This document shows, piece after piece, positions 31,918-43,168 of a DNA stretch of 64,000 nucleotides. The position numbers and the translations under genes were made by a program. The number at the start of each line of letters is the position of its first letter. Within the stretch, counting starts at the first letter, position 1. Under the pieces are notes generated by a model. It was not told where the DNA came from, did not search any database, and saw only the letters and a list, made by a program, of their open reading frames with translations. The DNA is from Zygnema cylindricum (Eukaryota > Streptophyta > Zygnematophyceae > Zygnematales > Zygnemataceae), in contig JBBHKE010000404.1 in assembly GCA_037447655.1 (NCBI GenBank), positions 62,001-126,000 on the forward strand. Direction: 5' to 3'.

Positions 31918-32984
31918 GATTAAAGTATCAGCGTAAAATGTGAATTGGGGGCAAGAATCTAAAATATTTTTTTACTAGTTTTCAAGTTAGAAAAGGTTTT
32001 TAAATTTCTATTAAGAAAAGTATTAGGGTTTTGATTTGGTAAGTGTTCGAGTTTTCAAATTAGAAAAGCTTTCAATTTTTTAATTCGGAAAAGTTTTTGA
32101 GCTTTCGATGTAGAAAAGCTTTCGAGTATTCGATTTAAGTTTTTCCCCAATGTTTTGACTTAGGAAGGGTTTCTAGAGTATTCGAATTAGAACGGCTTTC
32201 AAGTCATTAGGTTCAAAAAAAAATCGATTTAGAAAAGCTTTCGATTTTCAATTTTACAAGGGTGTTCGATATTTTGACTTAGAAGTTTTTCAAATAAAAA
32301 AAAAATCAAGTTTCTAATTCTGAAAAGTTTCTGTGTCGCAATTTATTAAATTTATGAGTTTCAAATTAGAAAGTAAAACAAGTTCTCGAAAATAAGTATA
32401 TTGAAAATATTTTTAAATTCTTTTGTATTTTTGAATGCCTATGAAATACTTCCCAATGACTTTATTGTTTATCCTCTCTCTCTCCCGCCACCTCCCTCCC
32501 ATTTTTTTCTGTATATTAATTATTTATAATGAGTTTTTTGAATATCATTTTCAACAAAATAATCACAACTTTTGTTAACACTTATATTTTCTTATTCAAT
32601 CGTTTGGCTCTGCAGTTTGAAGGAGAGGATGATATGGGACATGGATCATTTTACAATACTGCGAAGACAAAAGAGCTTGATACTGTTCTGGAAGATGTAT
32701 TTCACAAAATTTTTTGGTGAGTCCACTAAAGTTTTTCGTAGTAGATGTATTTCACAAAATGTTCTGGTGAGGCCACTAAATTTTTTGTCAGTTACAAATA
32801 CAGTAATGGTGTCTCTATTTTTATGTACCCGTTTAACAAGACAATTTTGAGTTGTGTAGAAACTTACCTATAGATCTTACAGAAGTAACAGCCAAAAACA
32901 GAAGGGAAGACAATGAAAGAAAACTGGAAAAATATGATAATGCAAAATTGGAAAATAAAACTTTAAAGACAAAGCAAAGCTATT
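31918..32984. other. AT-rich DNA with one exon-like stretch
   Basis: Mostly AT-rich, with repeated gaaaagctttcgagtttt-like phrases between 31990 and 32340. 32617-32719 is exon-like: preceded by ggctctgcag, followed by gtgagt, and open as FEGEDDMGHGSFYNTAKTKE. I cannot name it. If real it might belong with the GT61-like fragment upstream. Confidence 0.35.
32696..32800 (+). repeat. Short tandem duplication across a donor-like site
   Basis: gatgtatttcacaaaat, tt(c)tggtgag and ccactaaa occur twice, starting near 32695 and 32743, so about 45 bp has been duplicated, including the gtgag splice-donor-like motif. Confidence 0.7.
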
Positions 32985-33565
32985 TGTCTAGTTATCTGTC
33001 TAATTATCTGCGTAATCATCTGTCTATATAACCTGTCTAATTATCTGTCTGTATATCTATCTAATTATTTGTCTATCTATCTAAAAATCTATTTGTCTAT
33101 CAATGTGTCTTTATAATTATATATCTATGTAATTATTGATCTGTCTAATTATCTAATTATCTGTCTAATTATCGATCTAATCTAATTATCTATCCAATCT
33201 AATTATCTATCTAATCTAATTATCTATCTTATCTAATTCTTTATCTAATCATATTCTCTATCTAATCTAATCCACTATCTAATCTAATTCACTATCTAAT
33301 GTAATTATCTATCTAATCTAAATATCTACCAAATAGAATTATCTGTCTAATTATCTATCTAATTATCTAATTATCTGTCTAATTATCTATCTAATCAAAT
33401 TACCTATCTAATCTAGTTACCTATCTAATCTAACTATCTATCTAATCTAATTATCTATCTAATCTAGTTCACTATCTAATCTAATTATCTATCTAATTAT
33501 CTGTCTAATTATCTGTCTAATTATCTGTCCAATTATGTGTCAAATTATCTAATCTAATTATCTGT
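32985..33565. repeat. TCTA/TAATTATC microsatellite
   Basis: About 580 bp made of tctaattatctg and tctatctaatctaattatcta phrases with local unit switches (tetranucleotide TCTA, 8-12 bp and about 17 bp higher units). It is strongly AT-rich with almost no G on the plus strand. Non-coding. Confidence 0.92.
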
Positions 33566-34263
33566 CATATGTTGCATGAAAAAGTATTTTTCATTTTAAG
33601 TAATAAGTTTGTTACTAAAATTAACCTCACCTATGGAATTCAATAAGTAAACTGAGATAGGCACTTGTCTCATCAATCTAATGAGAAGATCTTGAAGGCG
33701 ATGTCATGCTGTATCATGTCGGCCGCAATTAACCGCAATTACTTGTATTTTGGTATGTTTTGGTGGCAACATGGCCATACAGATTATCGTTGACGCTGTG
33801 AAACCCGCAAACAGATTGCATTCTGTAGGCGAAGTCGTCAGGCGTCGTGGAACCCGCGAACATATTGAATTTCGTACGCATATTCCTTAGGCGCCAAAAT
33901 TTCCGCGAACTAATTTGAGTTGCCGTCCGTACTCTCTGCGAACCGAAATGTCAACTTGAAAGTATGTCAGGACAAACGCGCATCTACGACACAAAGGATG
34001 CAGGCAAATGGACGGACCAGATTCAGACTGCACACGGCGATGCGATTGGTCCATTTTAAGTCGTGGACCCTTCAAGGTCTCAAGCATTCACATGTAGCGT
34101 AGGAAGGGTTTTTATCCTTAGGCTGTAGATTTGTAACGCAAGGCATATGATTCCGTTCGCGTGTTGGCAAGAATCCAAACTAGGCGCAGATGACTACATA
34201 GAACGCATGTATTTACAATAGAATAGACGCTCACTTTTAGACTTTGTACTTAGTGAATTTTAG
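33566..34263. other. Unassigned DNA
   Basis: More GC-balanced than its neighbours, with short open frames on both strands around 33887-34102, none of which I recognise. aacccgcgaac-like and aacccgcaaac-like phrases recur near 33810 and 33850. No LTR landmarks are found. Confidence 0.4.
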
Positions 34264-34399
34264 GTGAATTCTGTGCTCACAATTTCAAGAGCACAGGAAT
34301 TATTTTGGAAGATTCGTCCTTTGTGTTGTTCTACAACAATTGTTGCACGAGGAGAACCAGCGGTTGCAGTGGAAGTAGACATTTTCTCAAAAGAAAGCT

Positions 34400-35338
34400 A
34401 TCAAGTACCTTATCCTACAACCAGCTTTCAGCTAACACAAAATGTGATATACAAGTCCAAACTGACTTAAATTCAACACCACAATTCAAAACATAATGTA
34501 CTGACAACTCCCAAAACATAATGTAATGACAACTCCCAAAGTTGCAGACCAATTCACTGAGCCAACCATAAGATATAGTATCTGCAAGTTTCTCATAATC
34601 TGCATTTTGATTACTATATTCTCAAAACTGAGATGATACAAATTTGGCTAAGTCCTAAAGTATATACTCTTAGTGAGTATCTACTGGTCTATACTAATTT
34701 AGGTAACTGTACTACAGTACTATACTAACTTACGACAAAGTATCCAATCTTTACGTCACTCTACTGTGAGTACTTCTAAAACCCTACTTACTACTTGCCG
34801 CTAAATGAGCAGTGTCACACTATTTTCTAATGAACTAAACGCCAACCATTTGTTTTTCAAACATCTACCGATACACTACGTAGAATTAATGTTGCGATTT
34901 CTTAGTCAGGATTAGTCACAAAAGTCCAGATAAATGTTGATCAATGGTACGAAACATCTTGACTGCCTACGGCGCTCTTAGTCATTGTGGTCCCCACTTT
35001 AATCGCGTCCGTTGAATTGGTTTGTATCAATGATCTTCTTTCGATCTCTTACAATGCTCTCTTGGATGTTTGGTTTAGTCTTTGTCCGTCTGATTCACCA
35101 TACCGCCCGTACGATTTGTGACAAGCGTATGTGATTGTCCGCGCCACTCCAAAATACCTACATCATCTTCAACTGCTAACGCGTGTCCCTGCAAAAGTAC
35201 ACTGCACTTTATTGTCTATTTGCTATTGTCACACTATCAAAGGTAAGTATTATTTCTGACTTAGATGGAAAATATTATAAGTCTTTAAATCTCCCCTAAT
35301 GGCCTTGTCTACTAGACAAAAGATTTTAAATTTTAACA
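34400..35338 (-). repeat. Copia-G LTR
   Basis: The start TGTTAAAATTTAAAATC is fixed by the adjacent polypurine tract. The far boundary is estimated from the gag-like start at 34382. The internal sequence diverges from the G LTRs at 13735-14343 and 30660-31413. No tRNA-like unit was recognised. Confidence 0.6.
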
Positions 35339-35350
35339 CTCCCCTAAATC

Positions 35351-38300
35351 TTTAGACTCAGTTACTCACTCAACCTAATAGCCTCTGTGCAAAACTGCAA
35401 CTTAGGAGCAGGAAGGGCTTTAGTTAACATGTCAGCCACCATCTTCTCACCAAATAAATAACACAATTCACGTCTGTATTTTCACTTCACCTCATCCGAG
35501 TACAAGCTTAAGATTTCGAGTACCTTCAAGATATCTCAAAACCGTTTTTGCTGCTTTCGAATCTGCCCTTTTGGGATTCTGCAGACTTCTACTTAGAACT
35601 CCCATAACTCATGTAACATCAGGTCTTGTAAAGTTCATAAAATATATAAGGCTTCCAGTTACCTATCTATATGGCTTTGAAGCCATCAACTCCCTTTTCC
35701 TTCCCTGGCTTTAGATTCTTGCTAATCATTATGTTTGAATTTGAGTCACTTCCTTCCAATTTATGTCTGATTTCCATAGATGTTACCGATCTTTTTACAT
35801 CTTTTATTTCAAATTTTTCCAACATATTACCTATTGCTTCTTTTTGAGTCAACATAATCAACTTTTTCTTTCTGTCTCTTTCTACTTGAATACCGAAGAT
35901 ATAATTAGCCTCACCGAAGACCTTCATCTCAAACCTAGACCTTAAAGCTGCTTTAATGCGGTTTATTTCATCCTTTAAGCTACATACTACTAATAAGTGA
36001 TCCACATATACAAAAATGTAAAGTATCCCATCCTCCCCTTGTAAAACATATACAGAGTGATCTGAGCTAATTCTCTTAAAACCTAGCCCAGTCAAAAACT
36101 CATCTAACTTCAAATTCCATTGTCTAAGGGCTTGTTTCAGCCCATAAAAAGATTTCATCAGTTTACACACTAATTATTTCTTTCCTTTTTCTACATACAT
36201 ATCAGGCTGCTTCATGTAAATGGTCTACTCTTACTCTCCATGCAAGAAGGCAATTTTCACATCCATTTGATGTATTTCCATATTCTCTATAGCCGCTAGA
36301 CTTACTAGTATTGTGACAGTAGGGAATCTAACAACCTTCTTTTTGATTGTACCCTTTGGGCACTAGTCTGGCCTTATACCTTTCAATTGTGTTGTCTAGA
36401 TAAAGCTTCACCTTGAATACCCATTTGTTTCCGATGGCTTTTGTGTTTAAATTAAGATCCACCAGCTCCCATATCTGTACCTCCATCATAGATTTCATTT
36501 CATCGTTTGCCGCCACTATCTAGTGATTTCTCTCAAGTGATGAGATGGCCTCTTGAATTGTTAGAGGCTCATTTGTAGTTGCAAAAAGATCAAAGTGAGA
36601 TTTTGTTTGCACGCGACTGCAAGATCTCCTTCCTCTTGGAAATTTCGAGGTTGAAATCGTCAGCAACCTCGGATGTTCCTTGTGTGAATCTTGACTTGTG
36701 CTGGTTGTGACTGTGTAACAATTTTTTCCGCTAGAGTCGGAACTTGTGTTGAAGCATCCTATGAAGGCACTAGGGGAACTAAAGGAAGAGATGTCCCACT
36801 CGCTGGTGGAAAGTAAACTCTGTGTGTATGGTGAAAAATACATATTCTTGATTGTCTTTTGCCAATTTGTTTGCCAATTGTAATAAGTCAACCGACTCGT
36901 GTTCATCTTTAATTTGTATATTCATATAGATGATAATTTTTTGCTTTTTGAATATAAATTCTTTATATCCTTTTGCATGATCATCATACCCAATAAAATT
37001 CCACGCTAAGCCCTTAGCATCTATTTTCGATCTATCTTGTGAAGTATCTAGAATAAATCACTTGCTGCCAAAGATCTTAAAGTGACTAACATCAGGTTTT
37101 TCTCTAATCCAAAGTTCATAAGGTGTGGTGCTAACCGATCTAGATGCAACTCTGTTTTTAATATAAATAGCACAGTTAAGTGCTTTAGCCCACAATTTCC
37201 AATTTAGCCCTCTATCTGCAAGTATGGACCAAGCACTTTTTGTCATTGTCCTATTTAATCTCTCAGAAACACCATTTTTGTTATGGTGTGTAAAAAATTG
37301 TAAGATTGTAACTGATACCTTTCTAAAGGAGGAACTGTTCGAACTCCTTTGATATATATTCTCCACCATTGTCTGATCTTAGCGCCAGATTAGAACTCCA
37401 TAAAGCATTTCTACCCACGCTTTGTAGTGTTTGAAGTGAGTAAACACTTCACTTTTATGATGCATGAAGTAAAATTTTGTGTACCGCGAGTAGTCATCTG
37501 TGAATGTGACCATATAGTGAACGCCTCCAGCGAAAGCCACTTGTGAAGGACCGAGAACGGACCGAGATCATCATAATATATTTGCTGCATAATTTTTTCT
37601 TATTTGTGGTCTGTTTTTTGTGGAAGTGGGAATCTGTGAACAACCATCACAAGATCTTATAGGATGGGATGTGAGAGAAACTCCATCAACTTTTCCCGAA
37701 TTCACCATTTTCTTTAAACTATCATAATTCATATGTCATAATCTTTTATGCCACAACTCATTATAAGATTGGACACTAGAATAGAGAATATCGTTTTCTA
37801 TATATTCAGCCATATCCATCCGGTACATTTTGCTAGCATCTCTAGTTCTTGTTAGTGCTACTTTCCCTTCCTTGCTAACAACTTGTCTACCTCCTTTCAG
37901 AATGACCTTAAAACCTTTGCTCTCCACTAAGTATGTAGAAAAATAGTTATTCTTAAAGTGTGGAACATACAAGACATTGTGAAGAGTTCTTTCTACAGAC
38001 TTTCCCCCCATATCTACCATGAAAGATACATCAACCTGAATTGTAGTTTGAACACTCATGCCACAAGCATATCAGATTTTCTTTGGAGATGTTTGCTGCA
38101 AATTTGTAAAAGCTGCTTTGTTCCAGCACATGTGGGCCAATGCTCCCTTGTCCATGATCCATTGTGCTTCATTTCGACCCTCCATTGCAGCCGCCATAGC
38201 AAATGACTCCGACTCCTCTTGCTCAGTGAAGCTTAGAGACTCATCTGCATCAGTCACATCAGTCACATCAGTCCCAAAAGCTAAAAAGAGAGCTTTTCCA

Positions 38301-38712
38301 CCGTTAGCATTTCCAAAAAAATCTCTGTGATATTGGCTTTGCTGCCAACCTGGCTTGTATACACCTGTCGCATTTGCCTTTTTCAGCTTAGGGTAGTACC
38401 TGTATTCATATCCCTTCTCAGAGCAATAAAAGCAAGCACTAGAAGATTGTCTATTTAGCCTCTTATTAAACTAATTAAACTGATTCTAATTTTGATTAAA
38501 CTGATTCCAATTCTGAGTAAACTGTTTTTGTTTGTCAAAGTCTGATAGAAACGCCTCAACTTTGCCTACTCTTTCAAGGAGTTTAATATTAGACTCTTCT
38601 TCCAATATAAGACTATACGCTAAATGAAATGTCTAGCTAGACTTATCATGATTATTAAAATAAGAAAACACACCTTTGATGCTTATTGGAAGAGCTTTAA
38701 TAAGCATAGATG
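35351..38712 (-). pseudogene. Copia-G gag-pol, decayed
   Basis: The gag end near 38440-38700 has a ruined zinc knuckle (CFYC kept, His and last Cys replaced by Tyr). The protease has WIMDKGALAHM (38090-38165; active-site Ser replaced by Lys). Pre-integrase ends NELWHKRL at 37740. Integrase keeps NGVSERLNRT (37260) and KPDVSHFKIFGSK (37060), but the region with the first two Asp is disrupted. RT (35667-36170 and 36328-36516) has YVDHLLVVC, one catalytic Asp being His. RNase H is largely deleted between about 35460 and 35520. Many frameshifts: the oldest-looking element in the right half of the window. Confidence 0.85.
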
Positions 38713-39245
38713 TGTTGGATTATTATATTTACAAAGTATTTTCTAGGTTTGAATAGCTTAAGTAAACATAGAAAACAAAAAGCGTAGGCAGTCTGCCCCA
38801 ACCTCTTCCCTCTATCCCCCATACTTGTCGTAGTCACTAAACGAAATAGAGGGTGGTGGAGCCATGATTGCCTTGGCTCCTTAGACAATTCGGAAGAAGT
38901 GACATAAGTCATTTCTAACAAAAAGGTTGAGTCCGACAGGACTCAAACCTCCGACCGGCAGAGTGAGGCATAGCTGTCAGCCTTAGCTTGTTTGTCGTTG
39001 AAGTCCGTTACAGTACATGGGGTATGATTAGTATTTAAATGTGTCAGAATTCACTAATCACATTAACGAAATTACAGATAAATAATATAGATACAAAATA
39101 AAATATAGTGTGAAAGTGAAACCCCACGAAACAAAATTACCGGACATTGAATTTCAACACCTAACATTGAAAGACAATTTGGATACAACGACATGCATCA
39201 TCACTTAGATCCTGGAATGATTGCTTTGGTTGTTTTTGAGCATGA
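38713..39245 (+). mobile_element. LTR H, left part, interrupted by copia-F
   Basis: Starts TGTTGGATTATTATA inside copia-G gag, after agatg. It shows the first half of the common LTR plan: ttttctaggttt, ggcagtctgccc, cttgtcgtagtcact, the GTGACATAAGTCA part of the palindrome, the tRNA-like unit and tatttaaat. It stops at 39245 where the copia-F LTR starts, so the remainder should lie beyond the right edge of the window. Related to family A. Confidence 0.75.
38931..39008 (-). other. tRNA-like unit in LTR H
   Basis: On the minus strand GGAGGTTTGAGTCCTGTCGGACTC forms the B-box/T-arm part and AAGCTAAGGCTGACAGC the A-box side. A T5 run follows 5-9 nt after the 3' end. Closely similar to the copia-A units. 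Confidence 0.57.
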
Positions 39246-40194
39246 TGTAATTCTGTGACCTCCATTGGTACACAGATTGTCCAACTTCTATGAAGCCTCC
39301 AGGATAGTATATTCACTTTTGACTTTGACAATCAATAAGTCCCACCCTGGGACGCAAAAACTCTTACCGACTACACCCATATGTAGCCTAGACTCCCCTG
39401 AGTGTGTTACAAAAAGAATCACTGAAATTGCTCCCCTGAGCATTAAGTCATGGCTAGCCAAAGATGGCCTATAAATTCAAAGCACTCTGGGAGAGAGGCT
39501 GAAATCCAAAAAATATTCTAAATCCTAAACTACCTCTCTAAGCCTATTACTAGTGTACCTATCCAATCAAAACATTGTAAGGTACAAGAAGGTACGGGTA
39601 CCGTTGTACTTCTTGTACGGCATGGTACAGCAGGGCCGCTTGGCTGAGGCGTGTCAGTTCTTGAACCGAAGTTGCTCCCTCCGTGATACCCGCTTTCCAA
39701 TCATCCTCCCCCACGTGTCACCCGCCGACATATGCTCAGCAAACTGCCAAAAAATTATTCCGGAATTTTGGCTCGTTTGTGAGCAGTCGATCGCAATCGA
39801 CTTTCAATTTTGACCGTCAAAATTTGATGTTGTTTCGTGCGATACTTTATTTCGTGTGGTCTTGCACGTTTTATGTTCACTTCTTCTTGAAATACGTTAA
39901 GTGAAGTATGTCGACGTGTTAGAATATAAATTAATACCAAACCCAATAAGTATAACATTTCGTCAGGACCTACCAGATAAGGCTAAGGACTACGTCGGAC
40001 GGCCAACATCCGGAGGTCACCGGTTCAAGTCCTACTAGGGACCGCCTAAGTTTTGCATGAAACTAATGCTTCTTCTCTGTCTCCTTACCTACATGAGACA
40101 GCCATGGCTAAGTGCAAGTCCTTAGTGACTACGATAAGTATGAGGGCTGCTGGAAGACCAAAAACGACAAGACTATAAAATACATTTTTCAACA
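39246..40194 (-). repeat. Copia-F 3' LTR
   Basis: 949 bp, starting TGTTGAAAAATG after aaggggag in element orientation and ending ...agaattaca. It carries a perfect 10-bp inverted repeat GTACAAGAAG/CTTCTTGTAC (39582-39618), CCAATC, CACGTG (39712-39717) and the tRNA-like unit. The copy at 63648 shows the same end sequence. Confidence 0.9.
39966..40046 (+). other. tRNA-like unit in copia-F 3' LTR
   Basis: ACCAGATAAGGCTAAGGAC (A-box-like), then ACCGGTTCAAGTCCTAC (near-consensus B box), with GGACCTA near the 5' end partly complementary to TAGGGACC at the 3' end. TTTT follows within about 10 nt (40053). Antisense to the element. Confidence 0.58.
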
Positions 40195-40928
40195 CTCCCC
40201 TTATTTTCTAGTCTAGCTTTTGCTTTAGCCCACATTTCTCCCTACAAAATATCAGTTTGGGAGAAGGAACCGGTTTAGTCATCATATCTGCTACCATCTC
40301 TCCATCTGGTCTATATTCCAAGCTTATTATTTTATTCTCAACCTTTTCTCTAACAAAGCTCAAACGAATATCTATATGCTTTGCTTTAAAGTGATGCTTA
40401 GGGTTTGTGCAATTTCAATCGTTGCTTGATTGTCACAAAATATCTTTTGCAATCCATACTTCATATATCCTAATTCTTAAAGCAAAGATTTCACCCACAT
40501 TAATTCTTTTACAGCCGAACAAGAGGCCATGTACTTAGCCTCCATGGTGGACTGAGCAATCACCTTTTGTTGCTTACTACTCACACAGCAAGCTCCATTC
40601 CAAACATATAACACATACCCAGAAGTACACCTCCTCATCGGAGCATCCCCATAACTAGCATCACTCCAAGTGATGATGTCAGTATTATCCCCTCCCAAAT
40701 GCAACCATAGATCTCTTGTTCCTATCAAGTACCGCATGACCCTTTTGGCCGCTTTCCAATCTTTCTTCCTAAGATCATTCAGACTCCTACTTAATACTCC
40801 CATAGCTGCTACTATATTAGGATGAGTACAGTTCATAAAATAGATCAACCTACCGACAACTTGTGTGTACGGAATAATTTGCATGAACTTACTTTTCTCA
40901 GGTCCTAATTAATTATCAAAGATCAAGA
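40195..40928 (-). pseudogene. Copia-F pol, RT end and RNase H
   Basis: A good frame (40477-40884) encodes the RT C-terminal part (VVGRLIYFMNCTHP) and RNase H (TWSDASYGDAPMRR, then QSTMEAKYMASCSAVKELMWVKSLL). The rest of RNase H, with FCDNQA-type sequence, lies at 40250-40475 with stops and a frame change. The polypurine tract is at 40195-40206. The segment is cut at 40928 by the solo B LTR and continues at 41974. Confidence 0.85.
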
Positions 40929-41968
40929 TAAAACTCTGAGACCTCCATAAGTCTTCAGAGTGGATAGCTTCTAAGAAGCCTCTAGGATAACCTTGACCCC
41001 TTTGTGTTTCAGCAAGAACAATTGCCACCTTGGCAAAGAAAAACTCTGACCAACTTCACCCTTGTGAAGGCAAGACTCCCTTGAGTCGATAGCAAAAAGA
41101 ATCTCTGAATTTGCTCCCCTGAGCAGTGAGTTATGGAGGGTCAAAGTTGACCTTTTGTACAGAAGCTCTCTCGGAGAGAGGGTCCTATCTCCTAATTTTT
41201 CTAAGTCCTATCTCTCTCACAAACTCTATCTACTGATGTACGGAGCCAATCAGATTACAGTTCCGTACACAAAAGTACAGCTGCCGGTGTACTTTCTGTA
41301 CGAATATTGTACGACATGGCCTTAATGTCGACACGTGGTATGTCCGGATTCGTTCCCGTAATCCTCGGAGATGCCGGGATGCAATGTCATTCCGCCACGT
41401 GTCATCCGATGTGGCGATGATCAAAAACCGCCCAAATACTCTTCTGCGATCTCAGTGTTTAATTTCGTCCGTCCGATTAAATCTACATTTAATCGTAGCC
41501 GTAAAGAAATAAATGCGCGGTATCCGTTTCTTATACGTACCGTAATCTGTACTTTTACATTACTCGATCTATGTCTCCCGCAAAACTATTTCAATTAAGT
41601 GAACTATTCTAGGTATCAATGTTTAATTAATTATCAATCTATATAGTACGTAATACTATCTCTAGACTTAACGGTTAGAGCTACCTGCTACCGACTGATT
41701 ACCGGCCGGCAGGTTCCAGGATCAATTCCTGGAGGTGGCACATATATATTAGTAAATATATTCTAAATTATAAATAAACTAATATTTATATCCCGTAAAC
41801 CTCTCGATAGCCTAGGTAGCCATGGCTCTAGCTTCCTCTCCAATTTCTTATTGACTGCGACAAGTTTGAGAGTTGGAGAAAGAAGTTAGAGGTAGACTGC
41901 CTTGGCTTCTTTCTATATTTATATTCAGACCTAGAAAATACTTAAAAAAAACACCATTAATTTCTACA
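40929..41968 (-). mobile_element. Solo family-B LTR in copia-F pol
   Basis: 1040 bp in minus orientation, starting TGTAGAAATTAATGG. Flanked by CAAGA on both sides (40924-40928 and 41969-41973), a perfect target duplication. The copia-F RT sequence continues across it. It contains a GTAC inverted repeat (41265-41301), CCACGTGTC and the tRNA-like unit. Confidence 0.93.
41665..41738 (+). other. tRNA-like unit in solo B LTR
   Basis: CCAGGATCAATTCCTGG (41716-41732) is a perfect 5-bp T-stem with a 7-nt loop; A at the loop's first position is typical of initiator tRNAs. GGTTAGAGCTACC is A-box-like. Unlike other copies, no T4 run follows closely. Confidence 0.58.
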
Positions 41969-41973
41969 CAAGA

Positions 41974-43163
41974 TTCCCTCTTTTGAGATCCCCTCATTTC
42001 CCTTTTTTAAGTCCATTGGAGTCGTACAACTATTTGCTTTATCCATTTGAAATTTTTTCCAGCATATTCCCAATTGCTTCTTTTGGAGTTAGTCTAATTG
42101 TTTTCTTTTCTCTATCCCTCTCCATCTGTATTCCCAAAATATACTTTGCCTCCCCCAAATCTTTCATTTCAAATCTACTCTTTAGATCCTTTTTCAATCT
42201 ATTAATTTTCTCCATTGATTTACTCAAAACAAACAAATCATCAACATATATGGCAGTGGAAATTATACCTTCCTCATCCTCAAATAAGAAGATGGAATGA
42301 TCCGAACTAATTCGGATATATCTTAAAATTGTCAAAAACTTGTCTACCTTTTTGTTCCATTGGCGTGGAGCTTGTTTTAGTCCATAAAAGGAATTTATCA
42401 ATCTGCACACCTTGCTTTCTTCTCATTTCTCTACAAATCCTTCCGGTTGTCGCATGAAGATCTCTTCTTCCAATTCTCCGTGTAAGAAAGCGGTTTTGAT
42501 GTCCATTTGATACACTTCCATGTCTTCCGCTGCCGCGAGACTAAGTAGAATCTGGACGGAGGGGAATCTAACAACAAGGGCAAAAGTCTCCTTATAATCG
42601 ATTCCCTCCTTTTGTGTGAACCCATTTTGTATCGCTCAATAGTGTTATCTGGATTGAGCTTCAACTTAAATACCCATTTGCATCCTATTGGTTTTCTATC
42701 CGGAGGACAATCCACCAACTCCCAATTGTTTGCTTCCATAATGGAAGCCATCTCATCATTAATAGTTGTCACCCATCTACCACCCATAATCGATTCCCTC
42801 CTTCTAAGTGAACCCCTTTTGTATCGCTCAATAGTGTTATCTAGATTGAGCTTCAACTTAAATACCCATTTGCATCCTATTGGTTTTCTATCCGGAGGAC
42901 AATCTTCCAACTCCCAATTGTTTGCTTCCATAATGGAAGCCATCTCATCATTAACAGTTGTCACCCATCTACCACCTTCCGGACTATTAACTGCTTTCAA
43001 GTAAGTCTGAGATTCGCTCAATTGTGACAGCTTAGTTACCTTATTGTTCACTTGTCTCTCTTGAATTCTCTTGCTGCTTCTCCTTCCTCCTTCAGATTTC
43101 GACGCTAGGATGGAGGGTAATCTCGGGTTTCTCCGAACAACTTCACCTTCTCCCCTATTCGTG
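41974..43163 (-). pseudogene. Copia-F pol, RT with an internal duplication
   Basis: Encodes the linker (NPRLPSILASKSEGGRRSSKR), the RT start and RT core. 42039-42410 has SFYGLKQAPRQWNKK and YVDDLFVLS with both catalytic Asp kept. The RT N-terminal block DEMASIMEANNWEL...KWVFKLKLN occurs twice in tandem (42594-42785 and 42786-42977, 192 bp each). Both copies lack the same few codons after TIERYK (expected ARLVAKG-like), so that deletion came first. Beyond the repeat the frame is lost. Confidence 0.85.
42594..42977 (-). repeat. 192-bp in-frame tandem duplication in RT
   Basis: Two adjacent 192-bp copies (64 codons each) begin with ataatcgattccctcct at 42594 and 42786. They differ at a few positions (for example WELVDC against WELEDC). 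Confidence 0.9.
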
Positions 43164-43168
43164 GAGTC

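Larger units (their letters stand above)
34264..38712 (-). mobile_element. Copia-G, decayed, with pol-LTR-gag layout
   Basis: On the minus strand: pol (about 35350-38560), polypurine tract (gatttaggggag, 35339-35350), LTR (from 35338, starting TGTTAAAATTT, to about 34400), then a new frame opening MSTSTATAGSP at 34382. A gag start beyond an LTR means that LTR is shared with a second internal region, as left by a tandem or recombined pair. The second internal region ends within about 120 bp. The right side is cut at 38712 inside gag by LTR H. This family differs clearly from families A-F in protein and LTR. Confidence 0.75.

Noticed and set aside
40929-41968. Second full copia element inside copia-F
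   Set aside because: Only one LTR lies between perfect CAAGA duplications and no internal domain is present, so it is a solo LTR.
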